A stretch of 64,000 bases of DNA, taken from positions 99,088 through 163,087 of the forward strand of contig NW_004451527.1 of the NCBI RefSeq assembly GCF_000321225.1, in the 5' to 3' direction. A program made the translations under genes and the position numbers. Positions 11,853-22,062 of this stretch are shown one piece after another. Within the stretch, counting starts at the first letter, position 1; every line of letters starts with the position of its first letter. Source of the DNA: Odobenus rosmarus divergens (lineage: Eukaryota; Chordata; Mammalia; Carnivora; Odobenidae). The notes below the pieces were generated by a model. The model saw only the letters and a program-made list of their open reading frames with translations. It ran no database searches and had not been told where the DNA came from.

Positions 11853-12239
11853 CCACTGCCACAGTCTCTGGGGGTCTCCCTTCAAGCTCTCCACAAGGGT
11901 CACGGCCTCCTCCCCGCTGCCAGGGCACTGTTTCCGCACCCACATCTGGATCTCCCCAGGCAGGATGGTCAGGAACTGCTCCAACATGAGGATCTCTAGG
12001 ATCTGCTCCTTCGTGTGAACCTCTGGCCGCAGCCACTGGAAACAGAGCTTCCGCAGTTGTCTCAGCGTCTCGTGGGGCCCAGACATCACCTGGTAACGAA
12101 ACTGCCTGAAAAGCTGGCGTGCGGCCTCGGGGTTAGAGAGCTCCCCTCGAGGGGCAGCATCTGGTCCGGAGAATGGGGCATCCTCGGCCTTCGCCAGCCG
12201 TGGTGGCAGGACAAGGGCCTGCCCCAGCTCGACAGGCAT
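11853..12239 (-). CDS. ZNF18: ZNF18 first coding exon with SCAN domain
   Basis: This exon holds the start codon and 129 residues of ZNF18, a nuclear C2H2 zinc-finger transcription factor. The ATG at 12,239 has A at -3 and begins [10 protein letters not shown], as in the human protein. Residues about 40-123 form the SCAN domain, a helical dimerisation module: [40 protein letters not shown], and [13 protein letters not shown]. The donor is CAGTGG|GTAAGC in phase 0. The five ZNF18 coding exons here total 862 nt (287 residues plus 1 nt), about half of the roughly 549-residue human protein. The C-terminal fingers lie outside the window. An upstream in-frame stretch starts only at TTG, so the ATG is preferred. 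The reading frame is intact. Confidence 0.97.
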
Positions 12240-12335
12240 CCTCTGGCTTGGCAAATCCTTTTTTAGGTGAAGTGTTTCTGGGGCGGAGCTGTCGCTGGGG
12301 AAGACCAAGGCTTCACGGAGGCTCTCACAGGGGCC
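12240..12335 (-). other. ZNF18: ZNF18 5' UTR part of the SCAN exon
   Basis: The SCAN exon appears to begin at 12,335. On the minus strand a pyrimidine-rich CCCTCTCTAG acceptor precedes GGCCCC. From there to the ATG is 96 nt of untranslated leader. The leader stays open in the ATG frame for most of its length but has no ATG. I cannot tell from sequence alone whether another untranslated exon lies between this one and the CpG-island promoter 13.5 kb upstream. Confidence 0.7.
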
Positions 12336-13223
12336 CTAGAGAGGGAACGAGAGCCAGGGCTGTGCAGAGGAGAGGGACACGTGATCGGTGAGAACGAATG
12401 CACACCCTCCACATGAGAAAGATTATAACCTTGACCAAGCAAATCGCTAATATTGTATCTAAACTGGCATCATCACCCTGAGCTTTTTACAACATTCCCT
12501 CTCAGTCTCCAAATGTGCAAGCCAAGTAGAAAAATGAAATGCACCATGTGAAGCGTTTTCACTACTGGTTTCCTAGCAAACGGCTCTTCTGGACACTTCT
12601 TATCTGCACCTGTACGTCTGCAGACCAAAAAGTAAAGCTGAATGAAGACATCAGTGCCCTAGAAATAAAGGCTAATGTTGAAATAATCTGATGCTTCTGT
12701 AATAAATAGGAGGTTGAAGAGAACAAATTGATTTTTCCCCAAAAGATGCAATGAAATTTCTAGGTGATCTCTTTTGAGTGCCACATGGAAAACTGGACTA
12801 TTTGGGAACTTAGGAAAACCTGTCGGAACCGAAATTTTCAACCCCGGGCTTAAAGAAGACTTAGAACAAACAACAACTACCTCAAAAACATTCCTATGGC
12901 CTTGAACTAAGTGAGCATTATTTTATGCCAACTGGTATAAAAATTTAGAAGACAGTAACTAAGACAGTGAAAAGAGAAATATTAAATGACAAAGTTAGTA
13001 TTTAGAAATGTTTAAAGAATCATGTACTATTTCGAGTTAACGTTCTTGCATAAGATCCTAATATTGGATCATTAGGTCAATCCTTGAATGTTATTAAAGA
13101 GCTACAGGTCATCATTTCCCCGTAACACTAACTGCGACAATAAAAACAAAACAAACAAACAAACACACCTAATCACTAAATCTGTCTGGCTTAATCAGAG
13201 ATCAGTATAACACTCCAGCTTTT
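12336..13223. other. ZNF18 intron upstream of the SCAN exon, unassigned
   Basis: Apart from the SCAN-exon acceptor at its left edge, I see no exon or named repeat here. Confidence 0.4.
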
Positions 13224-13236
13224 AAAAGTTGCTTTT

Positions 13237-13415
13237 GGGGGGGGGTTGGTGGGGAGATGGGGTAACTGGGTGACAAGTATTAAGGAGAGCACGTGATGTA
13301 ATGAGCACTGGGAGTCACATACACCTGATCAATCACTGAACTCTACCTGTGAAACTAATAATACACTATATGTTAATTAATTGAATTTAAATTAAAAAAA
13401 ATACAAAGAAAAAAT
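13237..13415 (+). mobile_element. L1 3' tail fragment
   Basis: G-run and TGGTGGGGAGATGGGGTAAC, then AATGAGCACTGGGAGTCACA and ACTAATAATACACTATATGT. This is the standard carnivore L1 3' end, severely truncated. AAAAGTTGCTTTT on the left resembles AAAAACTGCTTTT on the right (target duplication). Confidence 0.8.
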
Positions 13416-13431
13416 AAAAACTGCTTTTTCC

Positions 13432-13667
13432 AGGGTACCTTGGTGGCTCACTGGTTAACCATCCAACTCTTGGTTTCAGCTGAGGTCATGATCTCAGGGT
13501 CATAAGATCAAGCCCCACGTCAGGCTCTGTGCTCAGTATGGAATCTGTTTGGGATTCTCTCTCCCTCTGCCCCTCCCCAACCCAGTGGCTCCCATACTCT
13601 CTCTCTACAATAAATACATGGTAAGTAAGTAAGTAAGTAAATAAATAAATAAATAAATAAATAAAAG
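13432..13667 (+). mobile_element. CAN-SINE with long tetranucleotide tail
   Basis: Head GGGTACCTTGGTGGCTCACT; the tail has grown into a (TAAG)n then (AAAT)n microsatellite at about 13,620-13,664. The target duplication CTGCTTTTTCC is at 13,421-13,431 and 13,668-13,678, next to the L1 tail above. Confidence 0.92.
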
Positions 13668-13832
13668 CTGCTTTTTCCTTGAGGTATAATAAGGAATGTC
13701 TTCATCCCTAGCACTTCAAACAATGTATCCCATATCAGAAGATCACTTAAAAACTAAAAAGAAAAGAAAATGTTTCAAGCAAAAAAAGAAAGAGTGAGGT
13801 AAGAGGGATTAAGCCAATGTTACATGTTTCTC

Positions 13833-14025
13833 TTTTTTTTTTAAAGATTTTATTTATTTATTTGAGAGAGAGAGAATGAGAGATAGCACGAGAGGGAAGA
13901 GGGTCAGAGGGAGAAGCAGACTCCCTGCTGAGCAGGGAGCCCGATGCAGGACTCGATCCCAGGACTCCAGGATCATGACCTGAGCCGAAGGCAGTCGCTT
14001 AACCAACTGAGCCACCCAGGTGCCC
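13833..14025 (-). mobile_element. CAN-SINE (antisense)
   Basis: Poly-T and AAAGATTTTATTTATTTATT at the left, GAGCCACCCAGGTGCC at the head. Perfect 18-bp duplication CAATGTTACATGTTTCTC at 13,815-13,832 and 14,026-14,043, so relatively young. It resembles the copy at 31,098. Confidence 0.95.
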
Positions 14026-14942
14026 CAATGTTACATGTTTCTCATGCAGACCTCGATGCATGTACTTTTTCTTCATAAAGAAACCCATGTGTTTCATTCA
14101 TATATTCATAAGAAACCAGGGTGTTACAATATTATGTGCTCAGTAAATACGTGTTTGGGGAGTTCGGTTTTTGGCCATGGCAGAGTAACTGGCAGTACAC
14201 ACAGGCCCACCCACTGTAAACAACTACAGAACTGGAGAAAACTTATAAGACAACTGTTTTCAAGCACTAGACAACAGGCAGACAAGAATGAAATCCCAAG
14301 GGAAGAAAAACTCATGAGGTGAGACCCATGATCATCCTGGCTTTCTGCATGGGGAAAATTTCCCCAACAACAGTGCAGGAAGCTGCAGCTCACACAGAGT
14401 TCAGTGGTCTCACCAAACTGAGGAGGTAGAGATCAGACCTTGGAGCTGCTTTTGTATCTGGATTCTCAAGAACAGCGTAGTGGAGAGAATGGAGCTGTGA
14501 CTGGGGCGGGGGGGGGCGGGTTTGGTCAGGCAGAACTCTATGTGGGGTTTCCCTGTGAGCCAAGGGTTGGACTGCATATGAGCAGGGTGAAACTATGCAA
14601 GGTTTAACAGAGAGCAGTTGCAACCGGGTTAGGAGCAAAAGAAATACAAATGCCAGTCAGTGATGAGAGATATCAGAGTTTTTGACCACTGACAATGGAA
14701 AGACCTCACTAATACCCAAAGCATCTTGAGATACCAGAAAGGCCGCATGTTGGGAGTAAAGACCATATCCTAGAATAAGACGTACTCTAAACCTGCCCTA
14801 AAAGAGCCCAAAGACAAGCCTCAACGAGATCCGCAGAGGAAACCCAGTCTACTAGTCTAGTCTGATCAAGTTAGAAGGCTTCAGGATCCACTGTGGGCTT
14901 TCCAGAGATCTGTCCTAACAAGGTATAAAACCAAGCTAATTC

Positions 14943-15133
14943 GGGGCGCCTGGGCGGCTCAGTCAGTTGGGCATCTGCCTTCAGCTCATGATCCTGGGGT
15001 CTTGGGATCAGGGCCCACATCCGGCTCCTTGCTCAGTGGGGAGCCTGCTTCTCCCTCTCCCCCTGCTGCTCCCCCTGCTTGCGCACTCTTGCTCTCTGTT
15101 AAATAAATAAAATCTTTAAAAAAAAAAAAAAAA
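14943..15133 (+). mobile_element. CAN-SINE, first of a tandem pair
   Basis: GGGGCGCCTGGGCGGCTCAG head and a tail of 16 or more A. The preceding bases AAGCTAATTC recur after the second SINE (about 15,343-15,352), and AAGCT lies between the two. Confidence 0.94.
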
Positions 15134-15137
15134 AGCT

Positions 15138-15341
15138 GGACGCCTGGGTGGCTCAGTCGTTAAGCATCTGCCTTTGGCTCAGGTAATGATCCCAGGGTCC
15201 TGGGATCGAGCCCCGCATTGGGCTTCCCGCTTGGCAGGAAGCCTGCTTCTCCCTCTCCCACTCCCCCTGCTTGTGTTCCCTCTCTCGCTGTGTCTCTCTC
15301 TGTCAAATAAATAAATAAAATCTTTAAAAAACAAAAAAAAT
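15138..15341 (+). mobile_element. CAN-SINE, second of a tandem pair
   Basis: GACGCCTGGGTGGCTCAGTC head and a TCTCTCGCTGTGTCTCTCTC tract. It sits at the end of the previous copy's A tail. Confidence 0.94.
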
Positions 15342-15756
15342 AAAGCTAATTCAAGTCAAAGGTGATCAGTGAGTAACTCAACTGCCTGCTAGAACAAAAC
15401 TCAATACTCTTCAGAGGAAGATAACAGAATCCTTAGCATCTACAATGTGCCATCCACAATATCTGAGATGTAAACCCAAATTATTTAATTTAAAAACATG
15501 AAAATATGACTTAAAGTCATGGAAAAAACATTAAAGAGAAACCAACCCAAAGATGGTCCAAGGACTGCAAGAAAAATATAGTCATAATGAGAGAAGAGAT
15601 AGGGACTTTCTACAGAGAAACAGAAATTATAAAAAGAACCAAATGCAAATTCTAGAAAAAGAACCTTCAACCCGGATTTCCACATCCAGTAAAAACATCT
15701 TTCAAAAATCAGAATTAAAATAAAGACATCTGCTTTTAGAATGTGTTCAAAATTGA

Positions 15757-15881
15757 GGCACCTGGGTGGCTCAGTCAGTTAAGCATCAGACTCTTGATCT
15801 CAGGTCAGGCCTTGATCTCAGGGTCGTGAGCTCAAGACCTGTGCTGGGTTCCACACTGGGTGCGGAGTCTACTTTAAAAAA
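15757..15881 (+). mobile_element. CAN-SINE, short old subfamily
   Basis: GGCACCTGGGTGGCTCAGTC head with the short-form 3' end GGTGCGGAGTCTACTTTAAA and no CT-rich tract. It is followed immediately by a long-form SINE. GTGTTCAAA before the pair matches GTGTTCGAA after it. Confidence 0.9.
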
Positions 15882-15883
15882 GG

Positions 15884-16081
15884 GGGGCGCGCCTGGGTGG
15901 CTCAGTCGTTAAGCGTCTGCCTTCCGCTCAGGTCATGATCCCAGGGTCCTGGGATGGAGCCCCGCATCGGGCTCCCTGCTCAGCGAGAAGCCTGCTTCTC
16001 CCTCTCCCACTCCCCCTGCTTGTGTTCCCTCTCTCGTTATGTCTCTGTCAAATAAATAAAATCTTTAAAAAAAAAAAAAAA
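15884..16081 (+). mobile_element. CAN-SINE, near-consensus
   Basis: GGGGCGCGCCTGGGTGGCTC head, then GCCCCGCATCGGGCTCCCTG and a poly-A tail. It was inserted into the tail of the older short SINE. Confidence 0.94.
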
Positions 16082-16523
16082 AGTGTTCGAACTGAAGCAG
16101 CCATCAACTAAATAGAGACTGCTATACACATTATATATGAAACTAGTAGTTACCATAAATCAAAAACCTGTAAAAGTTACACACACAAAAAAAGAGACAG
16201 GAATCCAAGCATAACACTAAAGAAAGCTATCAAACCACAAGGGAAGAGAGCAAGAGAAGACAGGAACAGAGGAGAACTACAAAATGACAAAAAAACAATT
16301 AACAAAATAGCAACAAATACATTAACTATCAACAATTCCTCTAAATGGTCTAAACGCTCCAATCAAAAGACATAGGGGAACTGAATGAATAAAAAAAAAG
16401 GCTCATCTATATGTTGCCTGTAAGAGATTCACTTCAGACCTAAAGACACATATAGACTGAAAGTGAAGGGATGAAAGAACATATACCATGCAAATAGAAC
16501 TAAAGAAAAAAAAAGCCAGGTTA

Positions 16524-16638
16524 GGGCGCCTGGGTGGCTCAGTCGGTTAAGCTTCTCCCTCTCCCTCTGCCCCTCCTGATCGTGCTCTCTCGCTCTCTCT
16601 CAAATAAATAAAATCTTAAAAAAAAAAAAAAAAAAAAA
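16524..16638 (+). mobile_element. CAN-SINE, internally deleted
   Basis: The head GGGCGCCTGGGTGGCTCAGT passes from GGTTAAGC directly into TTCTCCCTCTCCCTCTGCCC, so about 75 bp of the usual middle is missing. The tail is about 20 A. The deletion joins two TTCTCC/CTTC-like stretches. Confidence 0.9.
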
Positions 16639-17523
16639 CAGGGTAGCAGTAATTATATCGGACAACAGACTTTAAAACAAAGACTGTAACAAGAGACAAA
16701 GAAGGGCACTATATAATGATAAAGGGACCAATACAATAAGAGGATGTAACAACTGTAAATATTTATGCACCCAACATAGGAGCACCTAAATACATAAAGC
16801 AAATATTAACAGATATGAAGGAAGAAACTGACAGTCATACCACAATAATAGGGGACTTTAACACTCTATTTACATCGATGGATAGATCATCCAGAAAGAA
16901 AATCAACAAAGAAACTGGCTTTGAACAACATACTAGGCCAGATGGAACTAAGAGATATATACAGAACATTCCATTCAAAAACAGCAGGATACAGTCTTTT
17001 CAATTCATTCTCCAGGACATATCACATGTTAGGCCACAAAACAAGCCTCAATAAATTTAAGAAGACTGAAATCATATCCTGCATCTTCTCCAACCACAAC
17101 AGTATGAAACTAGAAATCAATTACAATAAAATATCCAAAGAGAACACAAACACATGGAGGCTAAACAACATATTAAACAACCAACAGGTCAACCAAGAAA
17201 TCAAAGAGGAAATCCAAAAATACATGGAGACAAATGAAAATGAGAACACAATGGACCAAAATCTTTGGGATGTAGCAAAAGCAGTTCTTAAGAAGGAAGT
17301 TATAGCAATACAGTCCTACTATAAGAAGAAAAATCTCAAACAACCTACCTTACACCTAAAGGAGTTAGAAAAAGAACAAACAAAACCCAAAACCAGTAGA
17401 AGAAAGGAAATAATAAAGATTAGAGCAGAAATAAGCAAAACAAAAACTAAAAACAAACAAGAGTACACATCAATGAAATCAGGAGCTGGTGCTTTGAAAA
17501 AATCAACAAAATTGATAAACCTT

Positions 17524-17719
17524 GGGGTACCTGGGTGGCTCAGTCAGTTACATGTCTGATTCTTGGTTTTAGCTCAGGTCATGAACTCATGGCTCCTGAG
17601 ATCAAGCCCTGTGTTGAGCTCCACACTCAGTGGGGAGTTTACTGGAGATTCTCTCCCTCTGTCCCTCCCCCCACTCACGCTTATGCACGCTCTCTCTGAA
17701 TTAAATAAATCTTTTTTAA
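17524..17719 (+). mobile_element. CAN-SINE, first of a pair at one target
   Basis: GGGGTACCTGGGTGGCTCAG head and a CTCTCTCTGAATTAAATAAA tail. Preceded by AATTGATAAACCTTGG (17,510-17,525 overlapping the start), which recurs after it. Confidence 0.93.
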
Positions 17720-17734
17720 AAATTGATAAACCTT

Positions 17735-17923
17735 GGGGCACCTGGGTGGCTCAGTCGGTTAAGTGGCTGCCTTCAGCTTGGGTCATGATCCCGGGGTCCT
17801 GGGATCGAGCCCTGCATCAGGCTCCCTGCTCAGCAGAGAGCCTGCTTCTCCCTCCCCCTCTGCCTGCTGCTCTGCCTACTTGTGCTCTATCTCTCTGTAA
17901 AATAAATAAAATCTTTAAAAAAA
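17735..17923 (+). mobile_element. CAN-SINE, second of a pair at one target
   Basis: GGGGCACCTGGGTGGCTCAG head and AAATAAATAAAATCTTTAAA tail. It is flanked by AATTGATAAACC on both sides (about 17,721 and 17,924). Confidence 0.94.
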
Positions 17924-18803
17924 AATTGATAAACCCTTTAGCCAGATTCATAAACAAGAGAGAAAGAGAGGGAGGACTCAAGTAAGTAAAATCAGAAATG
18001 AAAGAAGAAAAATAACTCAAGTCACAGAAACACAAAAGATTACAAAAGAGTATTATGAAAAAGTATATACCAACAAACTTGACAACCTAGAAAAAAATGG
18101 ATTCCTAGAAACCTACACCCTTCCAAAACTGATTCAGAAATAGAAAATTGTAATGAACCAAGAACTAGTCATGAAATTGAATGAGTAATCAAAACACTCC
18201 CAACAAACAAAAGTCCAGCACCAAATGGCTTCACAGGCAAATTCTAGCAAACATTTAAAAAAGAGTTGATAAATATTCTTCTCAAACTATTCCAAAACAT
18301 GAAAGAGGAAGGAAAACTTCCAAATTCATTCTACAGGGCCAGCATTATCCTAATAGAAAATCAGACACACTACAAAAAAAGAAAACTATAGCCCAATATC
18401 TCTCATGAACACAGATGCAAAAATCCTCAACAAAATATTCGCAAACCAAATTCAACAATACATTAAAAAAATCATTCACCTCAATCAAGCAGTTCAATAT
18501 TCATAAAAGAATGTAACACATCACATTTATTAACAAGGGGAAAAAAACCCATATGATCATCTCAATAGATGTAGAAAAAGCATTTGACAAAATACATCCA
18601 TTTATGATAAAAACTCTCAACAAAGTGGACTTAGAGGGAACATCCCTTAAAAAAAAAAAAAAAAAAGGCCACATACGAAAAGCCTGCATCTAACATCACA
18701 CTCAGTGGAGAAAAACTGAAAGCTTTTCCTCTAAGGTCAGGAACAAGACAAGGATGTCCATTCACCCTTTTTATTTTTTTAATTTTAAAAAAGATGTTTA
18801 TTT

Positions 18804-19001
18804 TTTTTTTTAAGATTTTATTTATTCATTTGACGGAGAGAGAGCAAGAGAGGGAACACAAGCAAGGGGAGTGGGAGAGGGAGAAGCAGGCCTCCCGCTG
18901 AGCAGGGAGCCCGATGCGATGCGGGGCTTGATCCCAGGACCCTGGGATCATGACCTGAGCCGAAGGCAGACGTTTAATGACTTGAGCCACCCAGGTGCCC
19001 C
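18804..19001 (-). mobile_element. CAN-SINE (antisense) inside the L1 stack
   Basis: AAGATTTTATTTATTCATTT at the left and GAGCCACCCAGGTGCCCC at the head. The duplication AAAAGATGTTTATTT lies on both sides. The GCGATGCGGG segment has a small internal duplication (GATGCGATGCGG). Confidence 0.93.
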
Positions 19002-19735
19002 AAAAGATGTTTATTTAAATTATAGTTAATTAACATATAGTGTACTATTGGTTTCAGTAGAATTTAGTGATTCATCCCTTACATGTAACACCCAATGCTC
19101 ATCACAAGAAGTCCCTCCTTAATGCCCATCACCCATTTAACTCATCCCCCATCACCTCCCCTCCAGCAACCCTCAGTTTGTTCTCTATAGTTAACAGTCT
19201 CTTATGGTTTGCCTCCCTCCCCCTTTTTCCCCTTCTCATATGTTCATCTGTTTTGTTTCTTAAATTCCACATATGAGTGAAATCATATGGTATTTGTCTT
19301 TGACTTATTTCACTTAGCATAATACACTCTAGCTCTGCCCGTGTCATTGCAAATGTCAAGATTTCATTCTTTTTTTAATTTAATTTTATTATGTTATGTT
19401 AGTCACCATACATCATTAGTTTTTTGTTTTTTTCTTCAAGATTTTATTTATTTATTTGACAGAGAGAGAGAGAGACACAGCGAGAGAGGGAACACAAGCA
19501 GGCGGAGCGGGAGAGGGAGAAGCAGGCTTCCTGCCGAGCAGCGAGCCCGATGTGGGGCTCGGTCCTGGGATCATGACCTGAGCCGAAGGCAGACGCTTAA
19601 CGACTGAGCCACCCAGGCGGCCCTACATCATTAGTTTTTGATGCAGTGTTGCATGATTCATTGTTTGCGTGTAACAACCCAGTGCTCCATGCAGCACGTG
19701 CCCTCCTTAATACTCACTCCTCTTATTCAACATTG
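19002..19735 (-). mobile_element. Antisense L1 3' end nested in the older L1
   Basis: Two adjacent L1 3'-end units lie antisense: TTAATTAACATATAGTGTAC from about 19,026, and TTATTATGTTATGTTAGTCA from about 19,386 (with ATACATCATTAGTTTTTTG). They interrupt ORF2 of the host L1, which resumes at TTCAACATTGTACTAGAAAT (19,727). A SINE is inserted in the younger unit. Confidence 0.85.
19426..19623 (-). mobile_element. CAN-SINE (antisense) inside the antisense L1
   Basis: TTATTTATTTGACAGAGAGA and CTGAGCCACCCAGGCGGCCC. Flanked by TACATCATTAGTTTTT copies of the interrupted L1. This is the deepest level of nesting: SINE in L1 in L1 in L1M. Confidence 0.94.
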
Positions 19736-21163
19736 TACTAGAAATCTTAGCTGTACCAATCAGACAAGAAAAAGGAATAAAAAGCATTCAAACTGGTAAG
19801 GAAGAAGTAAAGCTGTCACTATTTGCAGATGACATGAGTACACACAGAAAACCTAAAGTCTCCATCAAAAAAACTATTAGAACTGATAAATGAATTCAGT
19901 AAAGTTGCAGGACACAAAATTAACACACAGAAAACTGCTGTTTCTATACACTAATCATGAAATAGCAGAAAGAGAAATTAAGAAAACAATCCCATTTACA
20001 GCTTCACGTAAAAGAATAAAACAGCTAGGAATAAATTTCACCAAGGAGGTGAAAGACCTTACTCGGAAAACTGTAAGACATTGTTCAAAGAAACTGAAGA
20101 CAACACAAAGAAATGGAAAGATATACCACGCTCATGGACTGAAAGAATTATATGTTTAAAAAGCCCATACTACCCAAAACAGTCTACAGATTCAAGGCAA
20201 TCCCTATCAAAATACCAACAGTATTTTCCACAGAACTAAAATAATCCTAAAATCTGCATGGAACCACAAAAGACAACAAAGAGCCAAAGCAATCTTGAGA
20301 AACAACAAAGCTGGAGGTGTCTCTGTTCCAGGATTTCAAGATAGACTACAAAGCAATTAGGACAGTATGGTACTGGCATAAAAACAGACACACGGATCAA
20401 TGGAACATGATAGAGAGCCTAGAAATAAAACCACATCCATACGGTCAATTAATTTACAATGCAAGAGGCAAGAATATACAATAAGGAAAAGACAGTCTTT
20501 TCAATAAGTGGTGCTGGGAAAACTGGACAGCTACATGCAAAAGAATGAAACTGGACCACTTTCTTACACCATACACAAAATTTACCTTAAAATAGATTAA
20601 AGACCGAAATGTGAGACCGGAAACCATAAATCTCCTAAAGGAAAACACAGGCAGTAATCTCTTGGACATCGCCCTTAGGAGCATATTTATAGATAGGTCT
20701 TCTCAAGCAAGGGAAACAAAAGCAAAAATAAGCCACTGGGACTACACCAAAATAAAAAGCTTTTGCACAGCAAAGGAAACCAACAACAAAACAAAAAGGC
20801 AACTTAGTGAATGGAAAAAGAAATGCACAAATGATATAACTAATTAATATCCAAACTATACAAAGAACTTCTACAACTCAACACCAAAAAAACAAACAAT
20901 CCAATTAAAAAATGGTCAGAAAATTTTCCAAAGACCTACAGATGGCCAAGAGACACAGGAAGAGATGCTCAACATCATTAATCATCAGGAAAATGCAAAA
21001 GAAAACCACAATGATACCTCAGAATGGTTAATATCAAAAATATAAGAAGTAACAAAGGTTGGCAAGGATGGAGAGAAAAGGGAACTCGCGTGCACTGTTG
21101 GTGGGAATGTAAATTGGTGCAACCATTGTGGAAAACAGAAAAAATTGAGAAGTAGAAATACCA

Positions 21164-21402
21164 GGGCACCTGGGTGGTTCAGTCAGTTGAGTCAGCCTCT
21201 GGCTTGGGTCACGATCCCGGGGTCCTGGGATCGAGCCTCATGTCAGGCTCCCTGCCCAGCGGGGAGTATGCTTCTCCCTCTACCCCTCCCCCTGGCTTGT
21301 GTTCTCTTTTGCTCTCTCTCTGTCTCTCATTCACTCTCTCTCAAATGAATAAATCTTTTTCAAAAAATTAAAATTTTAAATTTTAAAAAAATTTTTTAAA
21401 GT
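21164..21402 (+). mobile_element. CAN-SINE in L1
   Basis: GGGCACCTGGGTGGTTCAGT head with a long AT-rich tail. Perfect duplication AGTAGAAATACCA at 21,151-21,163 and 21,403-21,415. Confidence 0.95.
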
Positions 21403-22062
21403 AGTAGAAATACCATATGATCCAGTAATTCCACTACTGATATTTATACAAAAAAACAAATACACTAATTTGAAAAGATAAATGCACCACTATGTTTACT
21501 GCAGCATTTGCAATAGCCAAGATATGGAAGCAAACCAAGTATCCATTACTAGATGAATGGATAAAGATATGGTGTATATATACAATGGGGTATTACTTAG
21601 GCATAAAAAAGAATGAAATCTTACCATTTGTGACAACATGGATGGGCCTAGAGGACACTATGCTAAGTGAAATAAATCTGACAGAGAGAGAAAAATACCT
21701 TGTGATTTCACTTATTTGCAGAATATGAAAAGAAAGCAAACAAATGAATAAACAACAAACCAGACTCTTAAATACAAAGAACTGATGTTTGCCAAAGGGG
21801 AGGGAGGTGGGGGTTATGAGCAAAATAAATAAAGAAGATTAAGAGATAAAAAACTTCCAGTTATAACAAGTTATACAGTATAATCAAACAAATCACAGAG
21901 ATCAAAAGCATAGAGAATATAGTCAATAATATTATAATAATGTTGCATGGTGACTACAGTTATTGTGATAAGCACCAAGTAATGTACAGAACTGTCGAAT
22001 CAGTATGTTGTAAACCTGAAACTAATATAACATTGTATGATAATTACATTTTAATAAAAAAG

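Larger units (their letters stand above)
14154..15743 (+). mobile_element. Old L1M/HAL1-type LINE, left part of a split element
   Basis: Opens with GCCATGGCAGAGTAACTGGC and ACTACAGAACTGGAGAAAAC, typical of an old L1 5' UTR/ORF1 region. Two SINEs interrupt it at 14,943-15,341. It ends near AAAATAAAGACATCTGCTTT. A matching continuation, AGTAAAGACATTTTTCAGAT, resumes near 22,063, so a younger L1 seems to have split it. All frames are broken. Confidence 0.65.
16090..22060 (+). mobile_element. Long decayed L1 (ORF2 and 3' end), interrupted by later insertions
   Basis: ORF2 endonuclease sequence is readable near 16,815 (DSHTTIIGDFNTLFTSMDRS) and 16,950 (RDIYRTFHSK). Reverse-transcriptase-type sequence continues between 18,000 and 20,200, and the C-terminal region with ATGGTGTATATATACAATGG occurs near 21,570. 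The 3' end is ATTACATTTTAATAAAAAAG near 22,055. Stops and frameshifts are frequent, so no product is made. Five SINEs and an antisense L1 fragment (19,002-19,735) interrupt it. Open frames here, including one of 212 codons, are L1 relics and not host genes. Confidence 0.85.

Noticed and set aside
16921..17559. 212-codon open frame
   Set aside because: It is decayed L1 ORF2 sequence and its end reads into a CAN-SINE; not a host gene.
15757..17923. Regularly repeated units suggesting a CRISPR-like array
   Set aside because: The repeats are dispersed SINEs of about 120-200 bp with poly-A tails in a mammalian genome; no short direct repeats with uniform spacers.
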